A stretch of DNA of 64,000 nt from JACPNO01 sp963825405 (GTDB taxonomy: Bacteria > Acidobacteriota > Terriglobia > Bryobacterales > Bryobacteraceae): contig CAWGTB010000001.1 of assembly GCA_963825405.1 (NCBI GenBank), forward strand, positions 248,001-312,000, read 5' to 3'. The notes beneath the pieces are model-generated. The model was given only the letters and a program-made list of their open reading frames with translations, searched no databases and was not told the origin of the DNA. How positions within the stretch are numbered: position 1 is the stretch's first letter; every line of letters starts with the position of its first letter. This document shows, piece by piece, positions 53,897 to 63,194 of this stretch. Made by a program: the position numbers and the translations under genes.

Positions 53897-56370
53897 ATGA
53901 GCGCTTTTCTCCACGACGTGAAGTATGCCGTGCGCACGCTGCTGCGCAGCCCTGGTTATACGGCTGCGGCGCTGCTTTCGCTGGGCCTCGGCATTGGCGC
54001 CAACACGGCGATCTTCACGCTGACTAATGCGGTGTTCCTGCATTCGCTGCCAGTGCGCGAGCCGTCGCGGGTGCTGGAGATCTTCGCGGTGGATCATGCC
54101 ACCGTCACTGCCGCACCCAATCTTGCGCAAACGCCGCTCTCTTATCCGAACTTCGTCGATCTCCGCGAGCAAAACGATGTCTTCTCCGGCCTCGCCGGCT
54201 TCACGCAGACTGGCCTCACGTTGACTGGATTTGGTAAGCCGACGCTCGAAACAGCGTTTGTGGTCTCAGCGAATTACTTTGATGTCCTGGGTGTGCAACC
54301 GGTTCTGGGGCGGATGTTTCGTCCCGATGAAGACCGCGCGCCGGGCGGAAATGCCGTTGCCGTACTCAGCCACAGCCTTTGGCAGCGGCTTTTCGGCGGC
54401 GATCGCAACGCCATCGGGCGCACCATCAATCTGAATTCGGTTTCGTATCTGGTGATCGGCGTGGCGCCTCCTGGTTTCAAAGGCACGCTCACGGTGGGCC
54501 CGCCCGACGTCTTATGGCTGCCGCTCAGCATGCACGCCCAAGCTTTCGCAGGGCCTCTGGAGCAATTTTTTAACAACCGGCGCTTCCGGTTTCTCAGCAC
54601 GTTCGGACGCCTGAAGCCGGGCGTCGACGAGCGCCAGGCGCTGGCCAGCCTGCAAACCATCGCCGCGCGGCTCGAAGCGGCTTTTCCCAAAGATAATCAG
54701 GGGCGGACGCGTTGAAACCTCGCCGCTCTCGGAGGCTGCGCTCGGTTTCTTCCCAAGGGGTCAAACCATGGCCGCGGCTTTCGCTCTTACCGCCGCCGTG
54801 GGATTCGTGCTGCTAATTGCCTGCGCCAACATCGCCAATCTGTCCCTGGCCCGCGCCGCCAAACGCGCGCGGGAGATGGGCATTCGGGTCGCGCTCGGCG
54901 CGCCTCGCGGCCGGCTGATTCGCCAATTGTTCACCGAAGCGCAGATGCTCGCCCTGGGCGGTGGCGTGGCGGGAATGGTCATCGGTTGGCTGGGAGCGCG
55001 CCTGCTCTGGACATTCCGTCCGGCCTTCCTGCAGCAGAACGACGTCGCTCTCCAAATGGATCTGCCGGTGTTCGCCTTCACGCTGGGCGTGAGCCTGCTC
55101 ACTGGCGTCTTGTTCGGCGTTGCTCCCGTGTTTCGCGCGTCCGTGCCGGATGTTGCCCGGCTACTCAACAGCGCTGGTCGCGGAAATATTCAGGGCGGTG
55201 GGCACAACCGGCTGCGTAGTCTGCTGGTGGTTTGCGAGATGGCGCTGGCCCTGGTCGCTCTCGCCGGCGCGGGGCTGTTCATTCGCAGTATGCAACACGC
55301 GCAGCGCATCGACTTGGGATTTGAAACCCGCGATCTGGCCGTAGTCAGCTTCGATTTGAGCGCCGAGCAAATGACGCAGGAGCGTGGACGGCAGTTCCTG
55401 CGCTCGGTTCTGGAGAAAGTGAGTGCCGTGCCCGGAGTCGCGACCGCAGCCATCGCCGCCAACCCGCCCCTGGGCGGCGGATTCCTGGGAACCGCATTTC
55501 GCGAAGGAGACCCGGTGGATTCGCACCTTGGCCTGCTGACGCTTACCGCGCCGGTGACGTCCCGCCTACTTCGATGCCATGCGTATCCGCCTGCTGGAGG
55601 GCCGCGCGCTGAACGAATTCGATCGCGCCGAATCCCGCCGCGTGGCCGTTCTTTCCCAGGCGATGGCACGGCATTTCTGGCCGGGACAGCCGGCTGTCGG
55701 CAAGCGCTTCCATTTTCCGACGGGGCCAGATCTTTATGAAGTGGTGGGCATCGTCCGCGATACCACGGTGTTCAACATCGGCGAGACGCCGCAGCCGGTG
55801 GCGTATCTGCCGTTCGATCAGGCCTACCAGTCGTTCGCCGTACTGCACGTGCGCACGTCGACGAGTCCGCAGCGCGTGCTGCCGGCTGTGATGGCGGCAG
55901 TGCAATCGCTCGATCCCGATCTGGCGCTGCTCAATCCCGCGACTATGCGCGACGTGATCGATCAGGCGCTCTGGGCTCCGCGCCTGGCCGCTGGACTGTT
56001 CGGCGTGTTCGGGCTGCTGGGCATGGTGCTGGCGGTGGTGGGCGTTTACGGCGTGATGGCGTACATGGTTTTGCAGCGCACTAGCGAAATCGGCATCCGT
56101 ATGGCGATGGGCGCGCGTTCCGTCGACGTGATGCGCATGGTCGTCGGGCAAAGCATGCGCCTGGCTTTGGCCGGCATTGCACTCGGCGTCGGCGTGGCGT
56201 TCGTGCTCACGCGCCTAGTGGCCGATCTGCTTTACGATGTATCGCCGAACGATCCGGCGACGTTTCTGACGGTGGCTTCGATCCTGGCGGCGACGGCGCT
56301 GGTTGCAGGCGGCATCCCGGCCTGGCGGGCCGCGCGGATCGATCCGGTATCGGCTCTACGGCAGGACTAG
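53897..56370 (+). CDS. ADOP-family MacB/FtsX permease, frame-interrupted
   Basis: From ATG 53897: MSAFLHDVKYAVRTLLRSPG is the canonical ADOP start, then GIGANTAIFTLTNAVFLHSL (TM1), the MacB core (VLGRMFRPDEDRAPGGNAVA) and FtsX blocks (AAVGFVLLIACANIANLSLA; GLLGMVLAVVGVYGVMAYMV). Two +1 frame changes occur near 54706 and 55563. About 824 codons when joined. It ends GGIPAWRAARIDPVSALRQD. No ATPase gene is adjacent. It is a paralogue of the gene at 1-2374. Confidence 0.88.
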
Positions 56371-56745
56371 CTACCGGGCGGCCTTTTTCATCGTGGACTT
56401 AATTTTCTTCACCAGCTTTTCCATTTCGTCGTTGCGCTTCAACGAATCTTCGGAAAGCAGGTCAGGGTTGGTGGCCGTCAACGCGCCTTTCAATTCCTGC
56501 GACAGCTTGGTGAGGCGATCCACGTCGTCCTGCAGCGCCTTCAATGATTCCGCCGCGGCGCGCTGTTGTTCTTCCGTTTTATGCCGTGCGTCGTGCAGGA
56601 CTTCCCCGTTCTGGGCGTTCCGCTGATCCTGCTCGAGCTGCCTGTCTCTGCTGGATGTGATCGGCGGCGGGGCTGGCGCCGCAGTTCTGCCTTGCGGCCA
56701 AAGGAGAACGGGACACAGGAACAACAAGAGCCATTTGCTTCGCAT
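56371..56745 (-). CDS. Small secreted coiled-coil protein of unknown function
   Basis: 124 residues from ATG 56745 (MRSKWLLLFLCPVLLWPQGR, signal peptide; a start at 56760 is also possible). A short Pro/Ala linker is followed by a charged helical region (HKTEEQQRAAAESLKALQDD) likely to form a coiled coil. Its stop abuts the ADOP stop codon tail-to-tail. No family recognised. Confidence 0.6.
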   Translation of the reverse strand: MRSKWLLLFLCPVLLWPQGRTAAPAPPPITSSRDRQLEQDQRNAQNGEVLHDARHKTEEQQRAAAESLKALQDDVDRLTKLSQELKGALTATNPDLLSEDSLKRNDEMEKLVKKIKSTMKKAAR

Positions 56746-56812
56746 AGGAACTGCCTCCACTGGCGCAGGACTATATCACAGCGATTCGTGGAGATCTATG
56801 GAATAGTGAGTC

Positions 56813-57658
56813 ATGCCCTTGCGCATCATGGCTTCGCGCCATTCCGCGTTTTACAGTCCGCTGCTGTGCGCCATCAAATTTCTTCGCGACGAAGGGCAGG
56901 ACGTTGCCTATAGCGTGCTCGCGGCCGGCCAGCGAAGCCACGTGTTGATCCGCGATGGCGAAGTGGACATTATGCAGTCCGCTGTATCGTCGAACTGGAA
57001 GCCAAGGGAGCGCGGGGTCGAGCCGCTGCCCGTGCATTTTGCCCAGATCAACTGCCGCGATGGATTCTTTCTTGTCGGCCGCCAGCCTGACTCCGCCTTC
57101 GAGTGGAAGAAGCTTGAGGGCAAGACTCTATTGGCCGATCATGGTCTGCAGCCTTTGGTCATGCTGCAATACGCCGTCAAGCAAAATGGCGCCGACTGGA
57201 ACAAGATCAAGGTCGTCGACGCGCGCACGCCAGAAAAGATGGAAGCGGCGTTCATCGCAGGCTCGGGAGATTATCTGCACCAGCAAGCGCCGGTGGGGGC
57301 TGGGGAAGTCGTGGCGGCGGTGGGCGCGTCGGTGCCGGCGGTAGCCTTCAGCAGCCTCTGCTGCGCGCGCGGCTTCCTCAAAACTGCGCCCTATCAAAGC
57401 TTTCTCACCACCTACACGCGCGCCCGGGAGTGGGTGCGAAGCGCGCCTGCGACCGAAGCTGCCGCTGCCGTGGCTTCCTTTTTTCCTGGCAGCGCGCCGG
57501 CGGCTCTGGCGGATGCGATCACCCGCTATCAGGCGCTGGGCTGCTGGGAGGGAACCATCGAGATTCCGCGCGATGGCTATGAGCAGGCGCTCAACATATT
57601 TCAAACCGCCGGCGAAATCACCTGGCGCCACCGCTACGACGAAGTCGTGGGATCCTAG
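56813..57658 (+). CDS. SsuA/THI5-like periplasmic-binding-fold protein without signal peptide
   Basis: 281 residues. The type II binding fold of the SsuA/NMT1 family is suggested by FYSPLLCAIKFLRDEGQDVA, GEVDIMQSAVSSNWKPRERG, LEGKTLLADHGLQPLVMLQY and MEAAFIAGSGDYLHQQAPVG. Such proteins usually bind sulfonates, pyrimidines or carboxylates for ABC import, but there is no signal peptide and no permease or ATPase nearby. It may be a cytoplasmic ligand-binding enzyme or sensor. A palindromic repeat lies five bases after its stop. Confidence 0.7.
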   Translation: MPLRIMASRHSAFYSPLLCAIKFLRDEGQDVAYSVLAAGQRSHVLIRDGEVDIMQSAVSSNWKPRERGVEPLPVHFAQINCRDGFFLVGRQPDSAFEWKKLEGKTLLADHGLQPLVMLQYAVKQNGADWNKIKVVDARTPEKMEAAFIAGSGDYLHQQAPVGAGEVVAAVGASVPAVAFSSLCCARGFLKTAPYQSFLTTYTRAREWVRSAPATEAAAAVASFFPGSAPAALADAITRYQALGCWEGTIEIPRDGYEQALNIFQTAGEITWRHRYDEVVGS

Positions 57659-57662
57659 AGGA

Positions 57663-57688
57663 GTGGGCAGGTCGGGGACCTGCCCCAC
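57663..57688. repeat. Single palindromic repeat (family B)
   Basis: GTGGGCAGGTC-GG-GGACCTGCCCCAC: a near-perfect hairpin between the SsuA-like gene and the next gene, whose ribosome site GAGGG follows four bases later. The same element occurs as an inverted pair at 63126-63194. Confidence 0.85.
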
Positions 57689-57700
57689 TTTGAGGGCCTC

Positions 57701-58447
57701 ATGTTTTCGCGAATTGCCTGGATCGTCCTGGCTGTTGCCCCTGCACTCCATGCGGCCGACATTTGCTCTCCCACCGAGTTGCAGGGCCCCTACGCGATGC
57801 ATCTCTCGGGCACCACCACGATTACCGGATCGCCTACACAAGTGGTAGGCGTGGCGCGCGTCGTCTTCAGCGGGGACGGAGTGCTTAGCGGCTACTCCTC
57901 GGTGAGCTTCAACGGCCTCCTACTGGGCAACCCGGTGAGCGGGACCTACGAGGTAAAGCAGGATTGCAGCCTAACCTTTAGTCTGCAGGACGATTCCGGC
58001 GCTTTCCAGCATTTCGGCGGAACGGTGAAGCCCGGCGGCGACCGCGCGGAGTTTCGCCAGACCGACCCCGGCACCAAGGAGAGCGGCGTCATTCGGCGTA
58101 CCTTTGACGCCTGCCAGATCTTGGATTTCCAGGGTGAGTACAGCGTGTCGTTGTCAGGAGTTTCCGTTCCCATGGAAAACGCCGGACCAACTACGCCGGT
58201 CTCTTCCGCGGGCAGAATTCAGGCCGATGGCGCCGGCAAATTCACGGTGAAAGACACACTCGATCGCGCCGACTCCACCACGCCGCTGGCAACCGTGGGA
58301 ACGTACGAAATCGATTCCGACTGTACAATCCGTCTGGAGCTGACACCGATTAAGCTGCGCGGCTTTCTGGTGCTGAAGGGCAAGGAAATCCTGGCCATTC
58401 AAACCGACGCCGGCGAAACCGTTGCGGCGCGTTTCGTCAAACGCTAA
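57701..58447 (+). CDS. Secreted protein with two-fold internal repeat
   Basis: 248 residues with signal peptide (FSRIAWIVLAVAPALHA). Two homologous halves of about 110 residues are visible: PYAMHLSG ... GDGVLSGYSSVSF ... SGTYEVKQDCSLTFSL and EYSVSLSG ... GAGKFTVKDTLD ... VGTYEIDSDCTIRLEL. The Cys in each half may form disulfides. It is beta-rich and probably an extracellular binding protein. Function unknown. It is not recognisable as an enzyme. Confidence 0.65.
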   Translation: MFSRIAWIVLAVAPALHAADICSPTELQGPYAMHLSGTTTITGSPTQVVGVARVVFSGDGVLSGYSSVSFNGLLLGNPVSGTYEVKQDCSLTFSLQDDSGAFQHFGGTVKPGGDRAEFRQTDPGTKESGVIRRTFDACQILDFQGEYSVSLSGVSVPMENAGPTTPVSSAGRIQADGAGKFTVKDTLDRADSTTPLATVGTYEIDSDCTIRLELTPIKLRGFLVLKGKEILAIQTDAGETVAARFVKR

Positions 58448-58448
58448 G

Positions 58449-58465
58449 TGGCACCCAACCTGCTG
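58449..58465 (+). promoter_or_regulatory. Candidate sigma-54 promoter upstream of bactofilin
   Basis: TGGCAC-CCAAC-CTGCTG: the -24 element is exact and the GG and GC are ten bases apart. It begins right after the stop of the secreted-protein gene and lies 205 bases before the bactofilin ATG. It would give a ~190-base leader. It matches consensus better than the site at 2493. Confidence 0.45.
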
Positions 58466-58669
58466 AGTAGAAATCATTAGCTGCAAATCAGAGAAGTCCG
58501 GACATTCACGGTGGAGCTTCGAGCCAATCGAACTCACGTCTTATCAAACATCTCGCGGCACGGGCGGTTGGGTTCATGAAGGAATCCGGCGCGACGTAAA
58601 TCGACTGTCAGGTAAAAACGAACTACGCGAATTTGCCCGGCACCTATTTTTGAAAGGAGATTTGTTCGT

Positions 58670-59212
58670 ATGTGGGAGAAGCGCAAGGAAGAATTCAGAC
58701 CGCCATCGGCCCCCGTGCCGGTTCCGGCAAATACTGCAGCCCCGGCCCCGGTTGTGAAGGAGCAGGCTTTCGCGCCGCCTCCGCCGGTAAAGCGTGCGGA
58801 GCCTGAGCCGTCGCGCGGAGGCACTGCGGTGATCGGCAAAGCCATGCGGATCAAGGGCGAGATTTATAGCCAGGAAGATCTGTACGTGGATGGCGAAATC
58901 GAAGGCACGCTCGAGTTGAAAGAGCATTGCCTTACCGTTGGCCCCAACGGAAAGGCGCGTTCCTCGATTAAGGCGCGCGAGGCCGTGGTGATGGGATCGA
59001 TCACCGGCAACGTGGAAGCCAAGGACAAGATTGCCATTCGCAAGGACGGCAAGCTGGTTGGCGACATCAAGACGGCAGGCATCATCATCGAGGACGGCGC
59101 CTACTTCAAAGGCAGCATCGACATCGTCAAAGTGAATGGCAAGGCGGATGCTCCGGCGCCGGCCACTCCCGCGGTGAAAGAACCACGCGTGATGGTAGCC
59201 GGCGCCAGCTAG
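58670..59212 (+). CDS. Bactofilin
   Basis: 180 residues. A Pro/Ala-rich N-terminal tail (1-50) precedes the beta-helical bactofilin domain: GGTAVIGKAMRIKGEIYSQE, LYVDGEIEGTLELKEHCLTV, AVVMGSITGNVEAKDKIAIR and LVGDIKTAGIIIEDGAYFKG. Another Pro/Ala tail follows. It polymerises into membrane-associated filaments without nucleotide, with roles in cell shape, stalks, motility or chromosome anchoring. A good ribosome site (AAAGGAG) lies before the ATG. The usual partner LytM/M23 peptidase gene is absent nearby. Confidence 0.92.
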   Translation: MWEKRKEEFRPPSAPVPVPANTAAPAPVVKEQAFAPPPPVKRAEPEPSRGGTAVIGKAMRIKGEIYSQEDLYVDGEIEGTLELKEHCLTVGPNGKARSSIKAREAVVMGSITGNVEAKDKIAIRKDGKLVGDIKTAGIIIEDGAYFKGSIDIVKVNGKADAPAPATPAVKEPRVMVAGAS

Positions 59213-59538
59213 GCCGCAGTTACTGAATCACCGGTAGCGTCACAAAGGTGATGGACGGCGCAAAACGCGCCGTAGTTGGCCTGTCCGCCGCCCACCAGCA
59301 TCGGCAGGAATCTTTGCTGCGTCCACGACTCAGGTGAAATCGTTGCCGAAAGGCCGCCTTTGAGACCTGTGACTATCAGGCTGCTGGAGTGAAATTGCGG
59401 AGAGCTCCCATTGCAAGTCCCTCCTGGGGCTTACCTAAAGGTTGTATCACTCTGCCCGGCTGCCTAGTTAACGGGGCAGCTCACTGGGTAGCTGTTATCG
59501 ATATTGGGCGTGCAGAGCCATACTTAAACAGCCCTTAA
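59213..59538 (-). pseudogene. Possible remnants of secreted-protein genes in an otherwise gene-free gap
   Basis: On the minus strand around 59250-59380 an open stretch reads LIVTGLKGGLSATISPESWT and MLVGGGQANYGAF. In another frame it continues to RFAPSITFVTLPVIQ and a stop near 59222. A second stretch near 59470-59520 ends CTPNIDNSYPVSCPVN. Neither has a start or full domain. They may be decayed C-termini of secreted proteins or chance. No RNA gene is visible here. Confidence 0.25.
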
Positions 59539-61836
59539 CTACTTAATCGACAGGCTCGTCTGGTAGATGCGTGCCAGTTGCAGGGCGGCCTGGTCGACGT
59601 TAGCGCCCGTCTTCACCTCTTTTGCTGTGAACTGGACCAGGTTGCTACCCGCGACTTCCATGAACCCAAGGCCGCTAAAAGTTGTGATGTCGACGGCCAG
59701 AAGGTGGGAGAGGAGGTCTGTCGTAAAGGTGAACGAAGCCGGAGTGGCCGGAACGTTGCATGACACGGAGGCCGTGTGATTGGATGTCGCATTGAAGACT
59801 TGGCTGCTAATGACAATAAGCACGCTGCTGAAACCTGTGCCCGTCCATGAGACGGTGAGCGGCGTCGCCCGATCGATCGAGGTGTACGAAGCCCAATTAT
59901 TCACCGTAAAGTCGTCGGGGAAGTGTCCGGAAACGGTGAAGGGTCCGATATCCGTCCCGCCATTGCCGGCCATCGTGTAGGTGCCAGAGTCGAGTACACC
60001 TGTTCCCGGCATTAGGGAGTATGTCGGTCCAGTGCCACCCGGGAGAGGCAGCATGGCACTGCCCGAAGGCAAATTGGGACCGCTGACCGGAATACTGGTA
60101 CCCGCGTTCAGCAACGCGTCCGGGGCGTTGGGCGCGACTCCGTTGGGATCATAGGTGAAGTCGCTGATGTAGCATGGGCCGACATGGATCTGTCCCTGGA
60201 AGACGTCGTATTCGGCCGTGGAGAAACGCGAGAAACCTCCGGATATGAGGTCGAGCTCAATCGATGAGCCAAGCGTTGAGCTTGTGATTTTGTCGACAAC
60301 GAAGGCTCCCACTACCATAGACGGGCCCGTGCCGCCTGCTCCGGTTGAGATGATGGGCGGTCCCGATTCGAAGTAAACCGGCGCCGCGGTGAACGCCCCG
60401 CTCGGATTGGCGCGCAACGCAATAATCGAAAACGAACCGGAGGTCACGAAGAACTCGGCTAAGCCGCTCTTCCCGGCAGTGCCGGGAAATTGCGTCGGCA
60501 TGAGGAAGGTCGTTTGCCCTTCGGCGGGCAGGCTGGGGAGCGCGCCGGTGCTGGTAGAGCCGTCCGATGTGCGGATGTTGACGGAGATGGGTTCGGGAAG
60601 CGCGTTCGGATTCGCCACCGCTATTGCCGCGATAAAGCCTGAAGTGTTGTCGAAAGGCACCAGGATTCGGGTGGTCCCGGCGCCGGCGGGCGCGGTTGCG
60701 TCCTGCGCCGGATTGCCAGGTGCGGCGCTAGTGAAAATGGCGTAGCCAGCGACGGCGAGGTCGCCATCCAGTTCTCCCCAACCCTGCGTGAGCGTTGCCG
60801 CCGTGCCGGGCGTGTGCAGAAAGAGCGCGGAGCCGGCTGGAAGATTCAAATTGGTGAGCGAGACGCTTTCCTCGAAAGGCGGCGTCCACAGCGACGTCCC
60901 CCCGCCCGCAGTGCTCTGATGGAACGTCAGCGAGACAATCTGAGAAGTTGACTTAGTATTGACCAGCACAATGGTCGATGCCCAGCCATTGCCATCCGCC
61001 ACCTGCGGAATCACTTGTACTTGAGGCGCGGGGATGAACTCTCTGACGGAAACCCTGCGGAGCGCGCTGACGCCGATGTCGATGGGTGTATCGTTCGCTC
61101 CGATGACCGGCGCGCCCGATTCCGGGTAAACCGGCGCGGTGGTGAAAGCTCCGCTGGGGTTGGCACGCAGAGCAATGGCCGAGATCGTGCCGGTATTGGT
61201 GAAAAACTCGGCGAGTCCGCTTTTCCCTGCCGTCGCCGGAAACTGCGTCGGCATCAGGAATGTCTGCTGCCCATTGGCCGGCAGGTTGGCCGAGCCCGTA
61301 GTGATGGTGCCGTCCGAGGTTCTGATGTTGACGGAGACCGTTTCCCCCGTGGCGTTAGGATTCACCAGCGCGGCCGCCGTAATCAAGTGGGAAGTGTTGT
61401 CAAACGGTACAAGGATACGGCTGCTTGCGGCAACAGCGGGCGCGGTAGCGTCCTGAGCCGGATTCCCGGGGGCGTGCGAAGTGAAAATGGCGTAGCCGAC
61501 TACGCTCGCGGCAGCCGTCAGTTGTCCCCAACCTTGAGTGAGAGTCGACGCCGTTCCTGGCGTATGCAGGAAAAGCGTGGCACCGGCGGGAAGACTGATC
61601 GCACTAAGTGTTACCGTCTCCATGAAGGGTGGAGTCCAGGGCGCTGTCGCGCCGCCAGAAGTTGCCTTATTGAATGAGAGGGCGACCGTCTGAACCGTTG
61701 CCGACGTGTTGGTGAGGACAATCGTCGTCGCCCAACCGCCTCCATCCGCCACTTGCGGGATCACCAGCAATTGCGCGTAGACACCGCTCAGCGAGGCCAA
61801 CATAGCCAGGGATAGAGTGCGTAGAATCATTTTCAT
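59539..61836 (-). CDS. Large secreted protein with two near-identical ~245-residue modules
   Basis: 765 residues. The signal peptide is LRTLSLAMLASLSGVYA. Module 1 (about 22-245) and module 2 (about 275-500) share LVIPQVADGGGWATTIVLTN / VIPQVADGNGWASTIVLVNT, SAGATLFLHTPGTASTLTQGW-type segments, ILVPFDNTSHLI / ILVPFDNTSGFI, and FLMPTQFPATAGKSGLAEFF / FLMPTQFPGTAGKSGLAEFF. The C-terminal ~260 residues are a different beta-rich domain (VVDKITSSTLGSSIELDLIS). No enzyme motif was found. It is probably a cell-surface or extracellular beta-sandwich protein, perhaps an adhesin or carbohydrate binder. Confidence 0.75.
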   Translation of the reverse strand: MKMILRTLSLAMLASLSGVYAQLLVIPQVADGGGWATTIVLTNTSATVQTVALSFNKATSGGATAPWTPPFMETVTLSAISLPAGATLFLHTPGTASTLTQGWGQLTAAASVVGYAIFTSHAPGNPAQDATAPAVAASSRILVPFDNTSHLITAAALVNPNATGETVSVNIRTSDGTITTGSANLPANGQQTFLMPTQFPATAGKSGLAEFFTNTGTISAIALRANPSGAFTTAPVYPESGAPVIGANDTPIDIGVSALRRVSVREFIPAPQVQVIPQVADGNGWASTIVLVNTKSTSQIVSLTFHQSTAGGGTSLWTPPFEESVSLTNLNLPAGSALFLHTPGTAATLTQGWGELDGDLAVAGYAIFTSAAPGNPAQDATAPAGAGTTRILVPFDNTSGFIAAIAVANPNALPEPISVNIRTSDGSTSTGALPSLPAEGQTTFLMPTQFPGTAGKSGLAEFFVTSGSFSIIALRANPSGAFTAAPVYFESGPPIISTGAGGTGPSMVVGAFVVDKITSSTLGSSIELDLISGGFSRFSTAEYDVFQGQIHVGPCYISDFTYDPNGVAPNAPDALLNAGTSIPVSGPNLPSGSAMLPLPGGTGPTYSLMPGTGVLDSGTYTMAGNGGTDIGPFTVSGHFPDDFTVNNWASYTSIDRATPLTVSWTGTGFSSVLIVISSQVFNATSNHTASVSCNVPATPASFTFTTDLLSHLLAVDITTFSGLGFMEVAGSNLVQFTAKEVKTGANVDQAALQLARIYQTSLSIK

Positions 61837-61855
61837 TACAGGCTCCTCCGGCGAA

Positions 61856-63077
61856 TTATTTTATGTTGTAACACGTCAGGGTACTTTGGTTGCGCAGATA
61901 AAGCTGTCCGCCACAAACCACGGGATGCGCCCAACTGGGCTTGCCCTGGTCCGCAATCGTGAAGCGTCCTTTTTCGCGATATGCTTCCGGCGTGGCTTCC
62001 GCCAGTCCGGCCACATTGTTCTCGCTCAGCAAATACAGATGCCCGTCGGCGTAGGTGAGTGAAGCTTTGCCCACGCTGCGGTCTTTCCACGCGACGCGGC
62101 CCGTGGCGAACTCCATGCAAGTGAGGATGGCATTGGAAGAGCCGTACAAATAGCCGTCGTGCAGAACCACGCCGCCGTGATGGTTGATTATTTCGCGGTT
62201 GAAATAGATTTCGTCGGCTTTCACTGTGCCGTTCTGCGCGCTCAACCCCAGCAGGGCGCAGCCGGTTCCATAATCCGACGTGTAAAAAACTTTGTTGTCG
62301 TAAAAAAGCGGCGTGGTGACGTTGGCGGTGCGGTTGGCCACCCGCTCGTAGCGCCACATCGGCTTTCCATCCGCGGCGCGCACACCCACGCCGGCCCGCT
62401 CGGTCAGGTTCATGATGACTTCGACGCCCTGCACCACGCCGGCAATGCAGGACGCATAGGCGGCGCCATCGCTCAGCCCCTGGCTGGTCCAAACCGTCTG
62501 GCCGGTCATTTTGTCCATCGCAACAATAGTGGCGTCAGGCCCCCCAGGCGTTACAACTACATTTTTTCCGTTGATGAGCGGCGATTCGCTGATCAGCCAG
62601 CGCGGATTGTGGCCGTGAAAATCCTGCAAAATGTTACGCCGCCAGATTTTGGAGCCGTCCTGCGTGCGGAGGCAAGCCAGTTCGCCGTTTTCGGCCAACG
62701 TATAGAGGCGATCCTGATCGAGCGTGGGCGTGCCGCGCGGGCCAGGACCCATGTCCTGATCCAGCCTGCCCGCGAGGGCCGAAGTCCAAACGGTTTTGCC
62801 GTCGCGGCGATTCAGGCAGAACACGACGCTGTTGCGGTTTTCCACGCCATGAACGTAGATGCGGTCGCCGCGGATGCAGACGCGAGCCGTAGCCTTCGCC
62901 CAGAGTGGCGATGGTCCAAACCACCGGCGGACCGGCGGCGGGCCAGGCTTTGAGAAGCCCGGTTTCTTTGGAAATGCCGTTGCGATCGGGCCCTTGCCAC
63001 TGCGGCCAATCGGGGGCGGTCTCTTCCGAGCGCAATACCGGCGCCAGGAGTAACGGGACGAAATGCCTGCGTTTCAT
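61856..63077 (-). CDS. Secreted PQQ-like beta-propeller protein, one frame break
   Basis: From ATG 63077 (MKRRHFVPLLLAPVLRSEET), DWPQWQGPDRNGISKETGLL is the typical start of outer-membrane/periplasmic PQQ-repeat proteins. The frame moves +1 near 62880 (EGYGS/VCIRGDRIYV) and continues through blades FCLNRRDGKTVWTSALAGRL, IVAMDKMTGQTVWTSQGLSD and CMEFATGRVAWKDRSVGKAS. About 407 residues. These proteins share the BamB/quinoprotein propeller but often lack PQQ, and the role is unknown. Just downstream of it is the large modular secreted protein on the same strand. Confidence 0.85.
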
Positions 63078-63125
63078 GGCGGTCACCATGATAACAGGAC
63101 GATCTGAAAGTTCTTTGGATAGCCT

Positions 63126-63194
63126 AAGTGGGGCAGGTCCCCGACCTGCCGTTTCAGGAAATTACCTCGGGCAGGTCGGGGACCTGCCCCACTT
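63126..63194. repeat. Paired palindromic repeat (family B)
   Basis: Two inverted copies (63126-63150 and 63169-63194) of the element GTGGGGCAGGTC/GACCTGCC, each a hairpin, separated by 18 bases. The right copy ends in ACTTA; the SDR stop codon (63193-63195) is formed by its edge. The layout mirrors the family A pair at 21159-21235. Confidence 0.85.
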
